Assembly: GCA_018057455.1 (NCBI GenBank)
Contig: JAGPDT010000026.1
Span: forward strand, 1-41,388
Direction: 5' to 3'
Source of the DNA: Flavobacteriales bacterium
GTDB lineage: Bacteria; Bacteroidota; Bacteroidia; Flavobacteriales_F; PHOS-HE28
Length of the DNA: 41,388 bases
Positions 1-5,834 of the stretch are shown here, in pieces (position 1 is the stretch's first letter; every line of letters begins with the position of its first letter). The notes under the pieces are model-generated. The model saw only the letters and a list, made by a program, of their open reading frames with translations, was not told where the DNA came from and ran no database searches. Made by a program: the position numbers and the translations under genes.

Positions 1-90
1 ATGCGCGACGCTAAGATCACCCAGATCTATGAGGGCACCAGCGAGGTGCAGCGCATCGTGATCGGAAGGAGCGTGCTGAAGGAAGGGTAG
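1..90 (+). CDS. Acyl-CoA dehydrogenase, C-terminal end (partial)
   Basis: Only the last 29 codons are present; the gene enters from the left edge, so the ATG at position 1 is internal. The peptide reads MRDAKITQIYEGTSEVQRI followed by VIGRSVLKEG and a TAG stop. The segment QIYEGTSEVQR is the C-terminal signature of FAD-dependent acyl-CoA dehydrogenases, where it helps bind FAD at the subunit interface. These enzymes oxidise acyl-CoA to trans-2-enoyl-CoA in beta-oxidation or branched-chain amino acid breakdown. The substrate class cannot be told from this piece. The cassette array starts about 70 bp downstream. Confidence 0.9.
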   Translation: MRDAKITQIYEGTSEVQRIVIGRSVLKEG

Positions 91-124
91 GGCGCGCGGG
101 GCTTGAACAGCTTGGTCATTCATA

Positions 125-164
125 GTTGAACGCTGTTCCGCGCTCTGGAGGAATGGCGTTCAAC
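125..164. other. 15-bp palindromic hairpin at the left end of the cassette array (possible landing site)
   Basis: Bases 125-139 pair with 150-164 without a gap (13 Watson-Crick pairs and two G.T pairs) around a 10-base loop. The ends are GTTGAACGC and GCGTTCAAC, so the hairpin carries the same GTT/AAC boxes as the cassette sites. Its right arm is the outer box of the first attC-like site. It may be the original target of the array, a minimal empty unit, or a terminator of the dehydrogenase gene that was used as a target. No T-run follows it. Confidence 0.7.
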
Positions 165-291
165 GTTTTGCCGCTTTGCGAAGGCGGGGATTTTCAGCAC
201 TAAACTTCATTAGATGCACAAATCTTGAATTTAGCACTTCACAGTCATAGAAGCACAAAACCCCCGCTTTTGCAAAACGGCTGTTATGTGC
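156..291 (-). other. attC-like recombination site 5 (left end of array)
   Basis: Imperfect palindrome downstream of the left CPBP gene. In cassette orientation (minus strand) R'' is GCACATAAC (283-291) and R' is GTTGAACGC (156-164). The inside is identical to site 4, but the outer R' box differs and matches the chromosomal hairpin at 125-164. That is expected if recombination cuts inside R' (G^TT), so that the bases beyond the cut come from the neighbouring DNA. Confidence 0.75.
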
Positions 292-302
292 TGCCAATTC
301 TA

Positions 303-1061
303 TCATTGAAGTTGAAATATTTGTTCTCCGATTATCATTGCTACGTGTGCGAATATGTGTCCTATAAATGCTGCTTCAAGACCTTTTTTCCAATATAACC
401 AGCCAAAAAATAGCCCTGCGATTGAATTTCCAATTAGTACATAAGTTAGTAATGATATTGTTGGATTTTGAACTGCATTAAAAACCACAGGAAAATGTCC
501 AACAGCAAAGAGAATACTTGCTGAAATAATACCTGTCCAATAAGTCGAATTGCCTAATTTCTTGGTTATTTTGAAAATTATCCAAACAACTAAAGTCATA
601 AAGCCAAATCGCATTAAAAGTTCTTCTGTAATTCCACCATAACCAAACCTTGCAATAGTCGTTATTTTGATTTTGTTTCCTATTTCAATAAACTCTTGAG
701 GAAGTGAAGTTTTGAAAATAAGTGCAGTTACTGTTGTCAAAATGCCTGTCAGCAAGCCAAGTAAAATACCAAACTTAATTTGCTCTATAAATTTTATTTT
801 AGGTTGTTCAATTTTCAATATTGACGAAATTGTCGGAACTGAAAAGCCAACCTTGTCAAATAGTAGCGTTCCAACCACAATCGCAATAAGCAATAAAATT
901 GTCGGGTTGATTAATACAAGATATTTAAGAGTTGCTGGTGATATTTTTTCTAAAACTTCCTTTGGTAAACTATCAAGTGGTATTGTAACTGTCAGCATTG
1001 TAAATACACCAAATAGTCCAAGAATAAATAATGCTATTCCTAATTTTAATTTTACATTCAT
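303..1061 (-). CDS. CPBP family intramembrane metalloprotease (left copy)
   Basis: A 252-residue, very hydrophobic membrane protein of the CPBP (CAAX protease/bacteriocin-processing) family. The family motifs are present: EExxxR as E146, E147 and R151 in GITEELLMR; FxxxH ending at H189 in FAVGH; and the third histidine motif with H235 and H239 in GHIFAH. These residues bind the catalytic metal inside the membrane. Bacterial members serve in bacteriocin maturation, self-immunity or membrane stress; the substrate here is unknown. The start chosen (MNVKLKLG) is the first ATG outside the recombination site; upstream in-frame ATGs lie inside or next to the attC-like site of the neighbour. It is AT-rich, unlike the flanking chromosome, and is followed at once by its own attC-like site. 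Confidence 0.9.
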   Translation of the reverse strand: MNVKLKLGIALFILGLFGVFTMLTVTIPLDSLPKEVLEKISPATLKYLVLINPTILLLIAIVVGTLLFDKVGFSVPTISSILKIEQPKIKFIEQIKFGILLGLLTGILTTVTALIFKTSLPQEFIEIGNKIKITTIARFGYGGITEELLMRFGFMTLVVWIIFKITKKLGNSTYWTGIISASILFAVGHFPVVFNAVQNPTISLLTYVLIGNSIAGLFFGWLYWKKGLEAAFIGHIFAHVAMIIGEQIFQLQ

Positions 1062-1100
1062 TTTATTGCTTTTTACTGTTCGTTCTGTCTTGTTTTGGTT

Positions 1101-1236
1101 GCACATAACGTTTTGCCGCTTTGCGAAGGCGGGGATTTTCAGCACTAAACTTCATTAGATGCACAAATCTTGAATTTAGCACTTCACAGTCATAGAAGCA
1201 CAAAACCCCCGCTTTTGCAAAACGGCTGTTATGTGC
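1101..1236 (-). other. attC-like recombination site 4
   Basis: Site between the two CPBP copies. R'' is GCACATAAC (top strand GTT box 1228-1236) and R' is GTTATGTGC (1101-1109), perfect complements. Inside, 20 left-arm bases from 1115 pair with right-arm bases ending at 1226: 17 Watson-Crick pairs, two G.T pairs and one C.A mismatch. The spacers between box and stem are asymmetric (four or five bases against one), like the unpaired central spacer of attC. The predicted cut is AA^CG at 1108/1109. Confidence 0.8.
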
Positions 1237-1247
1237 TGCCAATTCTA

Positions 1248-2006
1248 TCATTGAAGTTGAAATATTTGTTCTCCGATTATCATTGCTACGTGTGCGAATA
1301 TGTGTCCTATAAATGCTGCTTCAAGACCTTTTTTCCAATATAACCAGCCAAAAAATAGCCCTGCGATTGAATTTCCAATTAGTACATAAGTTAGTAATGA
1401 TATTGTTGGATTTTGAACTGCATTAAAAACCACAGGAAAATGTCCAACAGCAAAGAGAATACTTGCTGAAATAATACCTGTCCAATAAGTCGAATTGCCT
1501 AATTTCTTGGTTATTTTGAAAATTATCCAAACAACTAAAGTCATAAAGCCAAATCGCATTAAAAGTTCTTCTGTAATTCCACCATAACCAAACCTTGCAA
1601 TAGTCGTTATTTTGATTTTGTTTCCTATTTCAATAAACTCTTGAGGAAGTGAAGTTTTGAAAATAAGTGCAGTTACTGTTGTCAAAATGCCTGTCAGCAA
1701 GCCAAGTAAAATACCAAACTTAATTTGCTCTATAAATTTTATTTTAGGTTGTTCAATTTTCAATATTGACGAAATTGTCGGAACTGAAAAGCCAACCTTG
1801 TCAAATAGTAGCGTTCCAACCACAATCGCAATAAGCAATAAAATTGTCGGGTTGATTAATACAAGATATTTAAGAGTTGCTGGTGATATTTTTTCTAAAA
1901 CTTCCTTTGGTAAACTATCAAGTGGTATTGTAACTGTCAGCATTGTAAATACACCAAATAGTCCAAGAATAAATAATGCTATTCCTAATTTTAATTTTAC
2001 ATTCAT
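1248..2006 (-). CDS. CPBP family intramembrane metalloprotease (right copy)
   Basis: Protein identical to the product of 303-1061, with the same EELLMR, FAVGH and GHIFAH metal-binding motifs. It sits on the second copy of the 945-bp duplicated cassette. The neighbour upstream is the gene-free unit, so an extended reading frame starting at 2093 runs into that unit's attC-like site; the ATG at 2006 is preferred because it is the one shared by both copies outside any site. With every array gene on the minus strand and no clear promoter of its own, it probably depends on transcription from the recombinase side. Confidence 0.9.
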   Translation of the reverse strand: MNVKLKLGIALFILGLFGVFTMLTVTIPLDSLPKEVLEKISPATLKYLVLINPTILLLIAIVVGTLLFDKVGFSVPTISSILKIEQPKIKFIEQIKFGILLGLLTGILTTVTALIFKTSLPQEFIEIGNKIKITTIARFGYGGITEELLMRFGFMTLVVWIIFKITKKLGNSTYWTGIISASILFAVGHFPVVFNAVQNPTISLLTYVLIGNSIAGLFFGWLYWKKGLEAAFIGHIFAHVAMIIGEQIFQLQ

Positions 2007-2045
2007 TTTATTGCTTTTTACTGTTCGTTCTGTCTTGTTTTGGTT

Positions 2046-2175
2046 GCACATAACGGTTGCGAGCATGAGCAGTGCGGCTTCGGAGCCAACCAACTTTCAC
2101 TCACTACAAATTTAATAGGAACTACACACTTTCACAACCAAAAAACCAGCATTGCTTATGCTTGCTGTTAGCGGT
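2046..2175 (-). other. attC-like recombination site 3
   Basis: Site ending the gene-free unit. R'' is CCGCTAAC (top strand GTT box 2167-2174) and R' is GTTATGTGC (2046-2054). The inner stem pairs GCGAGCATGAGCAGTGC on the left with the right arm, with three G.T pairs on the top strand and no Watson-Crick mismatch other than these. The top strand is the bottom strand relative to the cassette genes, which is the strand that recombines in known integrons. Confidence 0.75.
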
Positions 2176-2482
2176 TCGGTGATGCCTGAAGCAAACTCTC
2201 TAATTCATTTTCAGATAAGAGCATAATGAATTAGTTTACAGCAAACTCTCTAATTCCTATTCAGATCAAAAACTCTAATTCACTTTAAGAGTAAACACTC
2301 TAATTCATTTTAAGAGCATGGCACCGAGTATTCAACTAAAGCAAACTCTCTAATTCATTTTAGGAGCATGGCACCGAGTCTTGATTTACCGAAAAATTAA
2401 GATAAGAGCACAAAACAAAAAAAAATCGAATTTTTATCCAATTTGTCAAACTTGTACGGAGCCGAGCAGCACTGACCGCTAA
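2054..2482 (-). other. Cassette-sized unit with no recognisable gene (about 429 bp)
   Basis: Bounded by predicted cut points in sites 3 and 2, with complementary end boxes CCGCTAAC and GTTAGCGG, so it behaves as a complete unit. The only reading frames are very short, for example an 18-codon minus-strand frame beginning MLLSENELESLL. It is filled by degenerate 50-bp repeats and an A-rich stretch at 2409-2428. On the minus strand a TTTG and a T-run ending in TTTG lie upstream of the repeats and could be a weak promoter. It may encode a small RNA, be the debris of repeated gene ends, or be cargo-free. Confidence 0.6.
2191..2390. repeat. Four degenerate 50-bp tandem repeats
   Basis: Copies start at 2191, 2241, 2291 and 2341, exactly 50 bp apart, each with the core AAACTCTCTAATTCATTTT or a close variant. 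A half-copy lies at about 2268. Units 3 and 4 also share AGCATGGCACCGAGT. Unit 1 holds an inverted pair, CTAATTCATT and AATGAATTAG, able to form a 10-bp hairpin. On the minus strand the core can be read as NELESLL followed in most copies by a stop, so the repeats may be decayed copies of a gene's 3' end. Confidence 0.75.
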
Positions 2483-2532
2483 CGACTACAATATACGCCG
2501 TTTTTTTATGGCGTATATTGAATGTTGTAAGC
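2477..2532 (-). other. attC-like recombination site 2 (short form)
   Basis: Compact site after the exported repeat-protein gene. R'' is GCTTACAAC (top strand GTT box 2524-2532) and R' is GTTAGCGG (top strand AAC box 2476-2483). The inner stem CAATATACGCC (2489-2499) pairs perfectly with GGCGTATATTG (2510-2520) around a T-rich loop. Box-to-stem spacers of five and three bases are unpaired. It keeps the architecture of the longer sites with no shared stem sequence, as expected of attC sites, which are recognised by shape. Confidence 0.8.
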
Positions 2533-2568
2533 TGTATTCTTTCTATTATTTTCTATTTTAAGTAACTC

Positions 2569-3210
2569 CTAAACATGAAAATTTATAAGCGGCAACCATC
2601 TTAAAAGTTTCGGATTATTCCCAGCATAATTTAATAAGCCAATCTGTAAGCCACGTAAATCATCAGTTCGATTGATAGCAGACACCGAAAGCCCGACTTG
2701 CTTTTTTGAATAAATGTGAAAAAGTCCGATTGCCATTCCTCTGACCTTCTCTGCACCAACAAATACACCCATGGCAAGCCCATTAATAACTCTGTTATCT
2801 ATGTTTGCATTCGGCGGTGCCACTGCAAATCCTGCGAAAACCCCATTCAAAGTATCGCTATCAATTCCAAAACTAACTCCAAGCCCATTCGATTTTTCAG
2901 AGTTTTGCCAAACAGGTGCCAGAGACAGTCCGTTTATCCTTGTCGTATGAGCAGCTAATCCGCCAATTTGAACTCCGTTAGTCTTTTCGGTCATTGCTAA
3001 AAATGAAATATTAATTCCATTAATTCTTTCAGTTTCATTGTCCAATAAATTAAATCTTAGTCCATTGTAATTGCTTGAATTACCGAAGCAAATACCCGAG
3101 GTTCTGCTGCCAATGGAAAGATATTTGTTTTTTAATGAGTCACTTTGTCCAAAGGAATTGTAGCAAATTAAAAGAAGTGATATCGTAGCCAACAACTTTC
3201 CCATATTCAT
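2569..3210 (-). CDS. Exported surface-repeat protein (LA_2272-like)
   Basis: A 213-residue protein with an N-terminal signal peptide (MNMGKLLATISLLLICYNSFG, cleavage probably before QSDSLKN). The rest is a run of short glycine-rich beta repeats with cores such as INGINIS, TNGVQIGG, INGLSLA, LNGVFAG and RGLQIGL, spaced about 20-25 residues, like the LA_2272-type surface repeat domain. It ends WLPLINFHV, a beta-strand ending typical of envelope proteins. Function is unknown; it probably sits in or on the outer membrane. It is AT-rich, fills its cassette almost fully and begins just inside site 1. Confidence 0.7.
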   Translation of the reverse strand: MNMGKLLATISLLLICYNSFGQSDSLKNKYLSIGSRTSGICFGNSSNYNGLRFNLLDNETERINGINISFLAMTEKTNGVQIGGLAAHTTRINGLSLAPVWQNSEKSNGLGVSFGIDSDTLNGVFAGFAVAPPNANIDNRVINGLAMGVFVGAEKVRGMAIGLFHIYSKKQVGLSVSAINRTDDLRGLQIGLLNYAGNNPKLLRWLPLINFHV

Positions 3211-3259
3211 AATCCCGAGTTATATTTTTTCATGAACTTTGGTTTCAGTTTCTGTAATA

Positions 3260-3395
3260 GCTTACAACGTTTTCGGGCTTGGCGAAGGTGGCGATTTTCA
3301 CCACAAATGTTGATGCGGAGAACCAAACTTTGATTAACCACAAATGTGTCTGCGGAGTACTGAACCGCCACTTTTGCCAAACCCGTGTTATCGGC
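3260..3395 (-). other. attC-like recombination site 1
   Basis: Site after the propeller lipoprotein gene. R'' is GCCGATAAC (top strand GTT box 3387-3395) and R' is GTTGTAAGC (top strand AAC box 3260-3268). The arms align gaplessly with those of site 4. The two sites differ at six left-arm and six right-arm positions, and each change is matched by its pairing partner. Stem pairing is 17 Watson-Crick, two G.T and one C.A in the same places as in site 4. Confidence 0.85.
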
Positions 3396-3412
3396 TGTTC
3401 TTCTTTCTGTCG

Positions 3413-4501
3413 TCATGGGTTAAATTTTTCAAATGTTTTTCCGTTGAACTTAAATGTTCCGTTGTCAGTTGTCCCAAGCCATAATTCGCCTTGATTGTCC
3501 TTATACATTGAAACTAAATTAACGTCTTTCGTGCTGTCTTTAACTGAATAATTTGTAATGTTCTTGCCGTCATATTTATAAACTCCCTTGTCCCATGTGG
3601 TCAGCCAAATATTTCCGTTATTGTCCTCTATGATGTATGAATAGTAAACGTATTCGTCACCGCCAAATATTTTTGCATCTCCAATTCCGTTGGTCTTTTG
3701 ATATTGAAGTCTGTCGCTTTTTGTTGTTTTGTCAAAGTCAAAAATATAACGATGCCAAGTGTTGCAAAACCAAAAACCACCTTCCTTGTCTTCAAATATT
3801 GAACGAATACCAAATGTTCCACCGTTTAAACCTATTGTTAAATCTTCTTCATACATCCATTTGATGGATTGTCCGTCAAAACGGCAAGCACCAAAAACTG
3901 AAGTGCCAAACCACATTGCACCTTTTCGGTCTTTATAAATACAATAGACTTCATAAGGACTAAAAAATGGATTGATGCCTTTTGCATAAATTTCATCGTG
4001 TAGGTAATGTTTTGGGAATTCTAATTGAAACAGATTTTTTCCGTCAAAGCGATAAGGTCCGTTTTCGTTTCTTTTGCCCAATATGTTAAACCACAAATCA
4101 TTTGGTTCTAATTTCCAGTCTTTACTTTTTATAGGTTGCAAAGTCGTAAATTGTTTTCCGTCAAATTTGTTGATACCACCAAGCGTTGAGAAGAATATAT
4201 TGCCAAATTTATCTTCTTGAATTTGTCTTATACTATCGTTGCATAGTCCGTCTTTGGTCGTAAAATTGACAATTGTTTTGCCGTCATAACGATACACACC
4301 TTCGCCATTACTCCCAAACCAATAGTTGTTCTTTTTGTCTTGAAACACATACCACAAATGGTCGCCAAGTTTATTTACGGTGTCGCCTTGTGCAATGTTT
4401 TGGCTTAAATCGTCAGAGTTTGATGCTTTATTTTTTGTCTGTCCGTTGCACGATGTCAATATGGTCAATATGCTAAAAAATAAGATTGTTCTTAACTTCA
4501 T
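3413..4501 (-). CDS. Lipoprotein with two-component-regulator propeller repeats
   Basis: A 362-residue predicted lipoprotein. The start MKLRTILFF gives a signal peptide with lipobox ILTSC and lipidated C18; the longer frame from 4525 begins inside the neighbouring site. The body is made of Reg_prop-type blades with motifs such as NYWFGSNGEGVYRYDGK, GAMWFGTSVFGACRFDGQ, NIWLTTWDKGVYKYDGK and ELWLGTTDNGTFKFNGK, the blades found in the periplasmic sensor of hybrid two-component systems. Here no membrane helix, kinase or DNA-binding domain follows, so it is a free-standing beta-propeller. It is the first cassette after the recombinase. Its ligand is unknown. Confidence 0.85.
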   Translation of the reverse strand: MKLRTILFFSILTILTSCNGQTKNKASNSDDLSQNIAQGDTVNKLGDHLWYVFQDKKNNYWFGSNGEGVYRYDGKTIVNFTTKDGLCNDSIRQIQEDKFGNIFFSTLGGINKFDGKQFTTLQPIKSKDWKLEPNDLWFNILGKRNENGPYRFDGKNLFQLEFPKHYLHDEIYAKGINPFFSPYEVYCIYKDRKGAMWFGTSVFGACRFDGQSIKWMYEEDLTIGLNGGTFGIRSIFEDKEGGFWFCNTWHRYIFDFDKTTKSDRLQYQKTNGIGDAKIFGGDEYVYYSYIIEDNNGNIWLTTWDKGVYKYDGKNITNYSVKDSTKDVNLVSMYKDNQGELWLGTTDNGTFKFNGKTFEKFNP

Positions 4502-4541
4502 TGTCTGTCTGTTTATTGTTAGCATGGTCTGTAATAGAATA

Positions 4542-4658
4542 GCCGATAACTACTTGTTGCCGCATTGCGTGAATTTCCTGACTTGGACAAGCGCCCCTAT
4601 TGCGTCAACATGCCCACGGTGGGACAAATAGCGCAATGGGCTGTTACAGGTCCAAGTC
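4542..4658 (-). other. attI-like/attC-like site at the recombinase end of the array
   Basis: Junction between recombinase and first cassette. R' is GTTATCGGC (top strand AAC box 4542-4550). The opposite box, CCTGTAAC in cassette orientation (4643-4650), overlaps the recombinase stop codon. CCGCATTGCG (4560-4569) pairs with CGCAATGGG (4632-4640) with one bulged base, a hallmark of attC L boxes. CGCAATGGG can instead pair with CCCTATTGCG (4595-4604), inside an outer stem GACTTGGAC/GTCCAAGTC (4580-4588 with 4650-4658). No partner for CCTGTAAC exists on the far side of the recombinase, so this is better seen as the anchored attI equivalent than as the end of a mobile unit. Confidence 0.7.
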
Positions 4659-5822
4659 ATCCAATGGGCTGCGAATCTTGCCGAGGGCTTTGGTGCTTAC
4701 GTGGGTGTAGATCTCCGTGGTCTTGCTCGAGCTATGCCCCAACAGCGCCTGGATGTAGCGAAGGTCGGTTCCCTTCTCCAGGAGGTGGGTGGCAAAGCTG
4801 TGCCGTAAGGTATGCACGGTGGCCGGTTTTGCAATGCCTGCCTTTTCCTTGGCCCGATGGAAGAGGGCCTGCACGCTGCGAGCGGAGTAGGCTCCTCCGT
4901 TCGGACCTTCAAATAAGTGGCGCACCGGTTTGAATGCTTCGAGATACGCATCAACGGTGGCCATGGCTTTGGGGCTTAGCAAGGTGATGCGGTCCTTGTT
5001 GCCTTTGCCTCCCCGGACCAGCAGTTGTTGCCGGTCGGTTACAAGGTCCCTCCGTTCAAGGCCGATCAGTTCACTGAGCCTCAAACCGGCGGAGTAGATC
5101 AGCATCAGGATACAGCGGTGCTTCAGGTTGTCCACGGAGCGTAGGAGGGAGGCCACCTCGGTTTCGCTCAGCACGGTGGGCAGCTTGCGTTCTTGGCGCG
5201 GCCGCTCAATAAAGGTGACCCGTTTGGCATCGCCCACCACATTCATGTAGTAGTAGCGCACCGCGTTCACCACTTGGTTCAGGTGGCTGTTGCTCACTTT
5301 CCGTGCGGTGGCCATGTGGTGCTGGTAGGTCTCCATATCCTCCGTGCGGATGTCGTTGGGGTGCTTCGCGGGAAAATGCAGGAAGAAATGCTTGGTGGCA
5401 TTCAAGTAGGCATCGATGGTGCGCGGGCTATACCGGGCGATCTCCAGTTTTCGCTGCATGAGCCGCAGGGCTTCCACCTGCACGGCTGCCAAGGGCGCTG
5501 TATGTGGCCGGCTCGGCTTGCTGGACGGAAGGCTGTCAGGTGGTGTCACAGATCGGCGAGGGGCATTGCCTTTTTTGCCGAACAGGGCATCCGCATTCAC
5601 CCATGCTTGGCCCTTGTATGCGGCGAAGATGGATTTCATGCTGGCGCTGCCATTTTCCATATACCAACACCCATTGGTTTTGCTCCACTGGGCACCGATG
5701 CCCTTGGCAATGGCGATCAAGCCGCTGTCATACGGGAAGCGCATGGCGATGCGGCGCTGGCCGTTGTGGTCCAGTGCTTCCAGTGTCACAGTTTTCCGTT
5801 CGACGGCTTTTTCGTCGGGCAT
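4644..5822 (-). CDS. Tyrosine recombinase (XerC/D-like) next to the cassette array
   Basis: A 392-residue site-specific recombinase. An N-terminal extension of about 110 residues carries the FPYD and WSKTNGCWYM motifs seen in Bacteroidota integrases. A core-binding domain follows (about 118-200), then the catalytic domain with a full residue set: R248 (GLRLSE), K273 (GGKGNKD), H337 and R340 (HTLRHSF), H363 (LGHSS) and Tyr372 (EIYTHV). The tail RSPLDDLDL resembles the RSPLD end of IntI, but the insertion between the lysine and HxxR motifs that marks integron integrases is missing. It is co-oriented with the cassettes, so its transcript can run into them. The stop codon lies inside the attI-like site; the start lies 15 bp from a MITE. 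Likely role: cassette integration and excision. Confidence 0.9.
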   Translation of the reverse strand: MPDEKAVERKTVTLEALDHNGQRRIAMRFPYDSGLIAIAKGIGAQWSKTNGCWYMENGSASMKSIFAAYKGQAWVNADALFGKKGNAPRRSVTPPDSLPSSKPSRPHTAPLAAVQVEALRLMQRKLEIARYSPRTIDAYLNATKHFFLHFPAKHPNDIRTEDMETYQHHMATARKVSNSHLNQVVNAVRYYYMNVVGDAKRVTFIERPRQERKLPTVLSETEVASLLRSVDNLKHRCILMLIYSAGLRLSELIGLERRDLVTDRQQLLVRGGKGNKDRITLLSPKAMATVDAYLEAFKPVRHLFEGPNGGAYSARSVQALFHRAKEKAGIAKPATVHTLRHSFATHLLEKGTDLRYIQALLGHSSSKTTEIYTHVSTKALGKIRSPLDDLDL

Positions 5823-5834
5823 GGTGCGCTGAAT

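Larger units (their letters stand above)
162..2055. repeat. Perfect 945-bp tandem duplication of a whole cassette
   Basis: The segment starting AACG at 162 repeats at 1107 with a constant offset of 945 bp, and the match ends after AACG at 2055. I saw no difference in the stretches compared, and the two encoded proteins are identical. The period runs exactly from one predicted cut point (AA^CG in the outer box) to the next. It therefore duplicates one gene plus its attC-like site, as when the same circular cassette inserts twice. Unequal recombination or an assembly error are alternatives. Confidence 0.9.

Noticed and set aside
125-164. The hairpin as a plain intrinsic terminator
   Set aside because: No T-run follows on either strand and its ends match the cassette boxes exactly; a terminator role cannot be excluded but does not explain the boxes.
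712-2115. Plus-strand open frames of about 150 codons opposite the CPBP genes
   Set aside because: They are exact antisense shadows duplicated with the cassette; the minus-strand frames carry the complete CPBP motifs.
2320-2390. GGCACCGAGT appears twice, as in the 3' tail of Cas9 tracrRNA
   Set aside because: It is only 10 bases, lies inside the 50-bp repeats, and there is no cas gene or CRISPR array in the window. Chance is the simplest explanation.
2191-2390. The 50-bp repeats as a CRISPR array
   Set aside because: Repeats are degenerate, there are no unique equal-length spacers, half-copies intervene, and no cas genes are near.
4644-5822. Calling the recombinase intI
   Set aside because: The IntI-specific insertion is missing and the N-terminal extension is foreign to IntI, so a symbol would mislead.
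4550-5822. The recombinase gene as a complete mobile cassette of its own
   Set aside because: Its downstream box CCTGTAAC has no complementary partner upstream of the gene, unlike every other unit. It could have been lost when the MITE inserted, but this is not shown.
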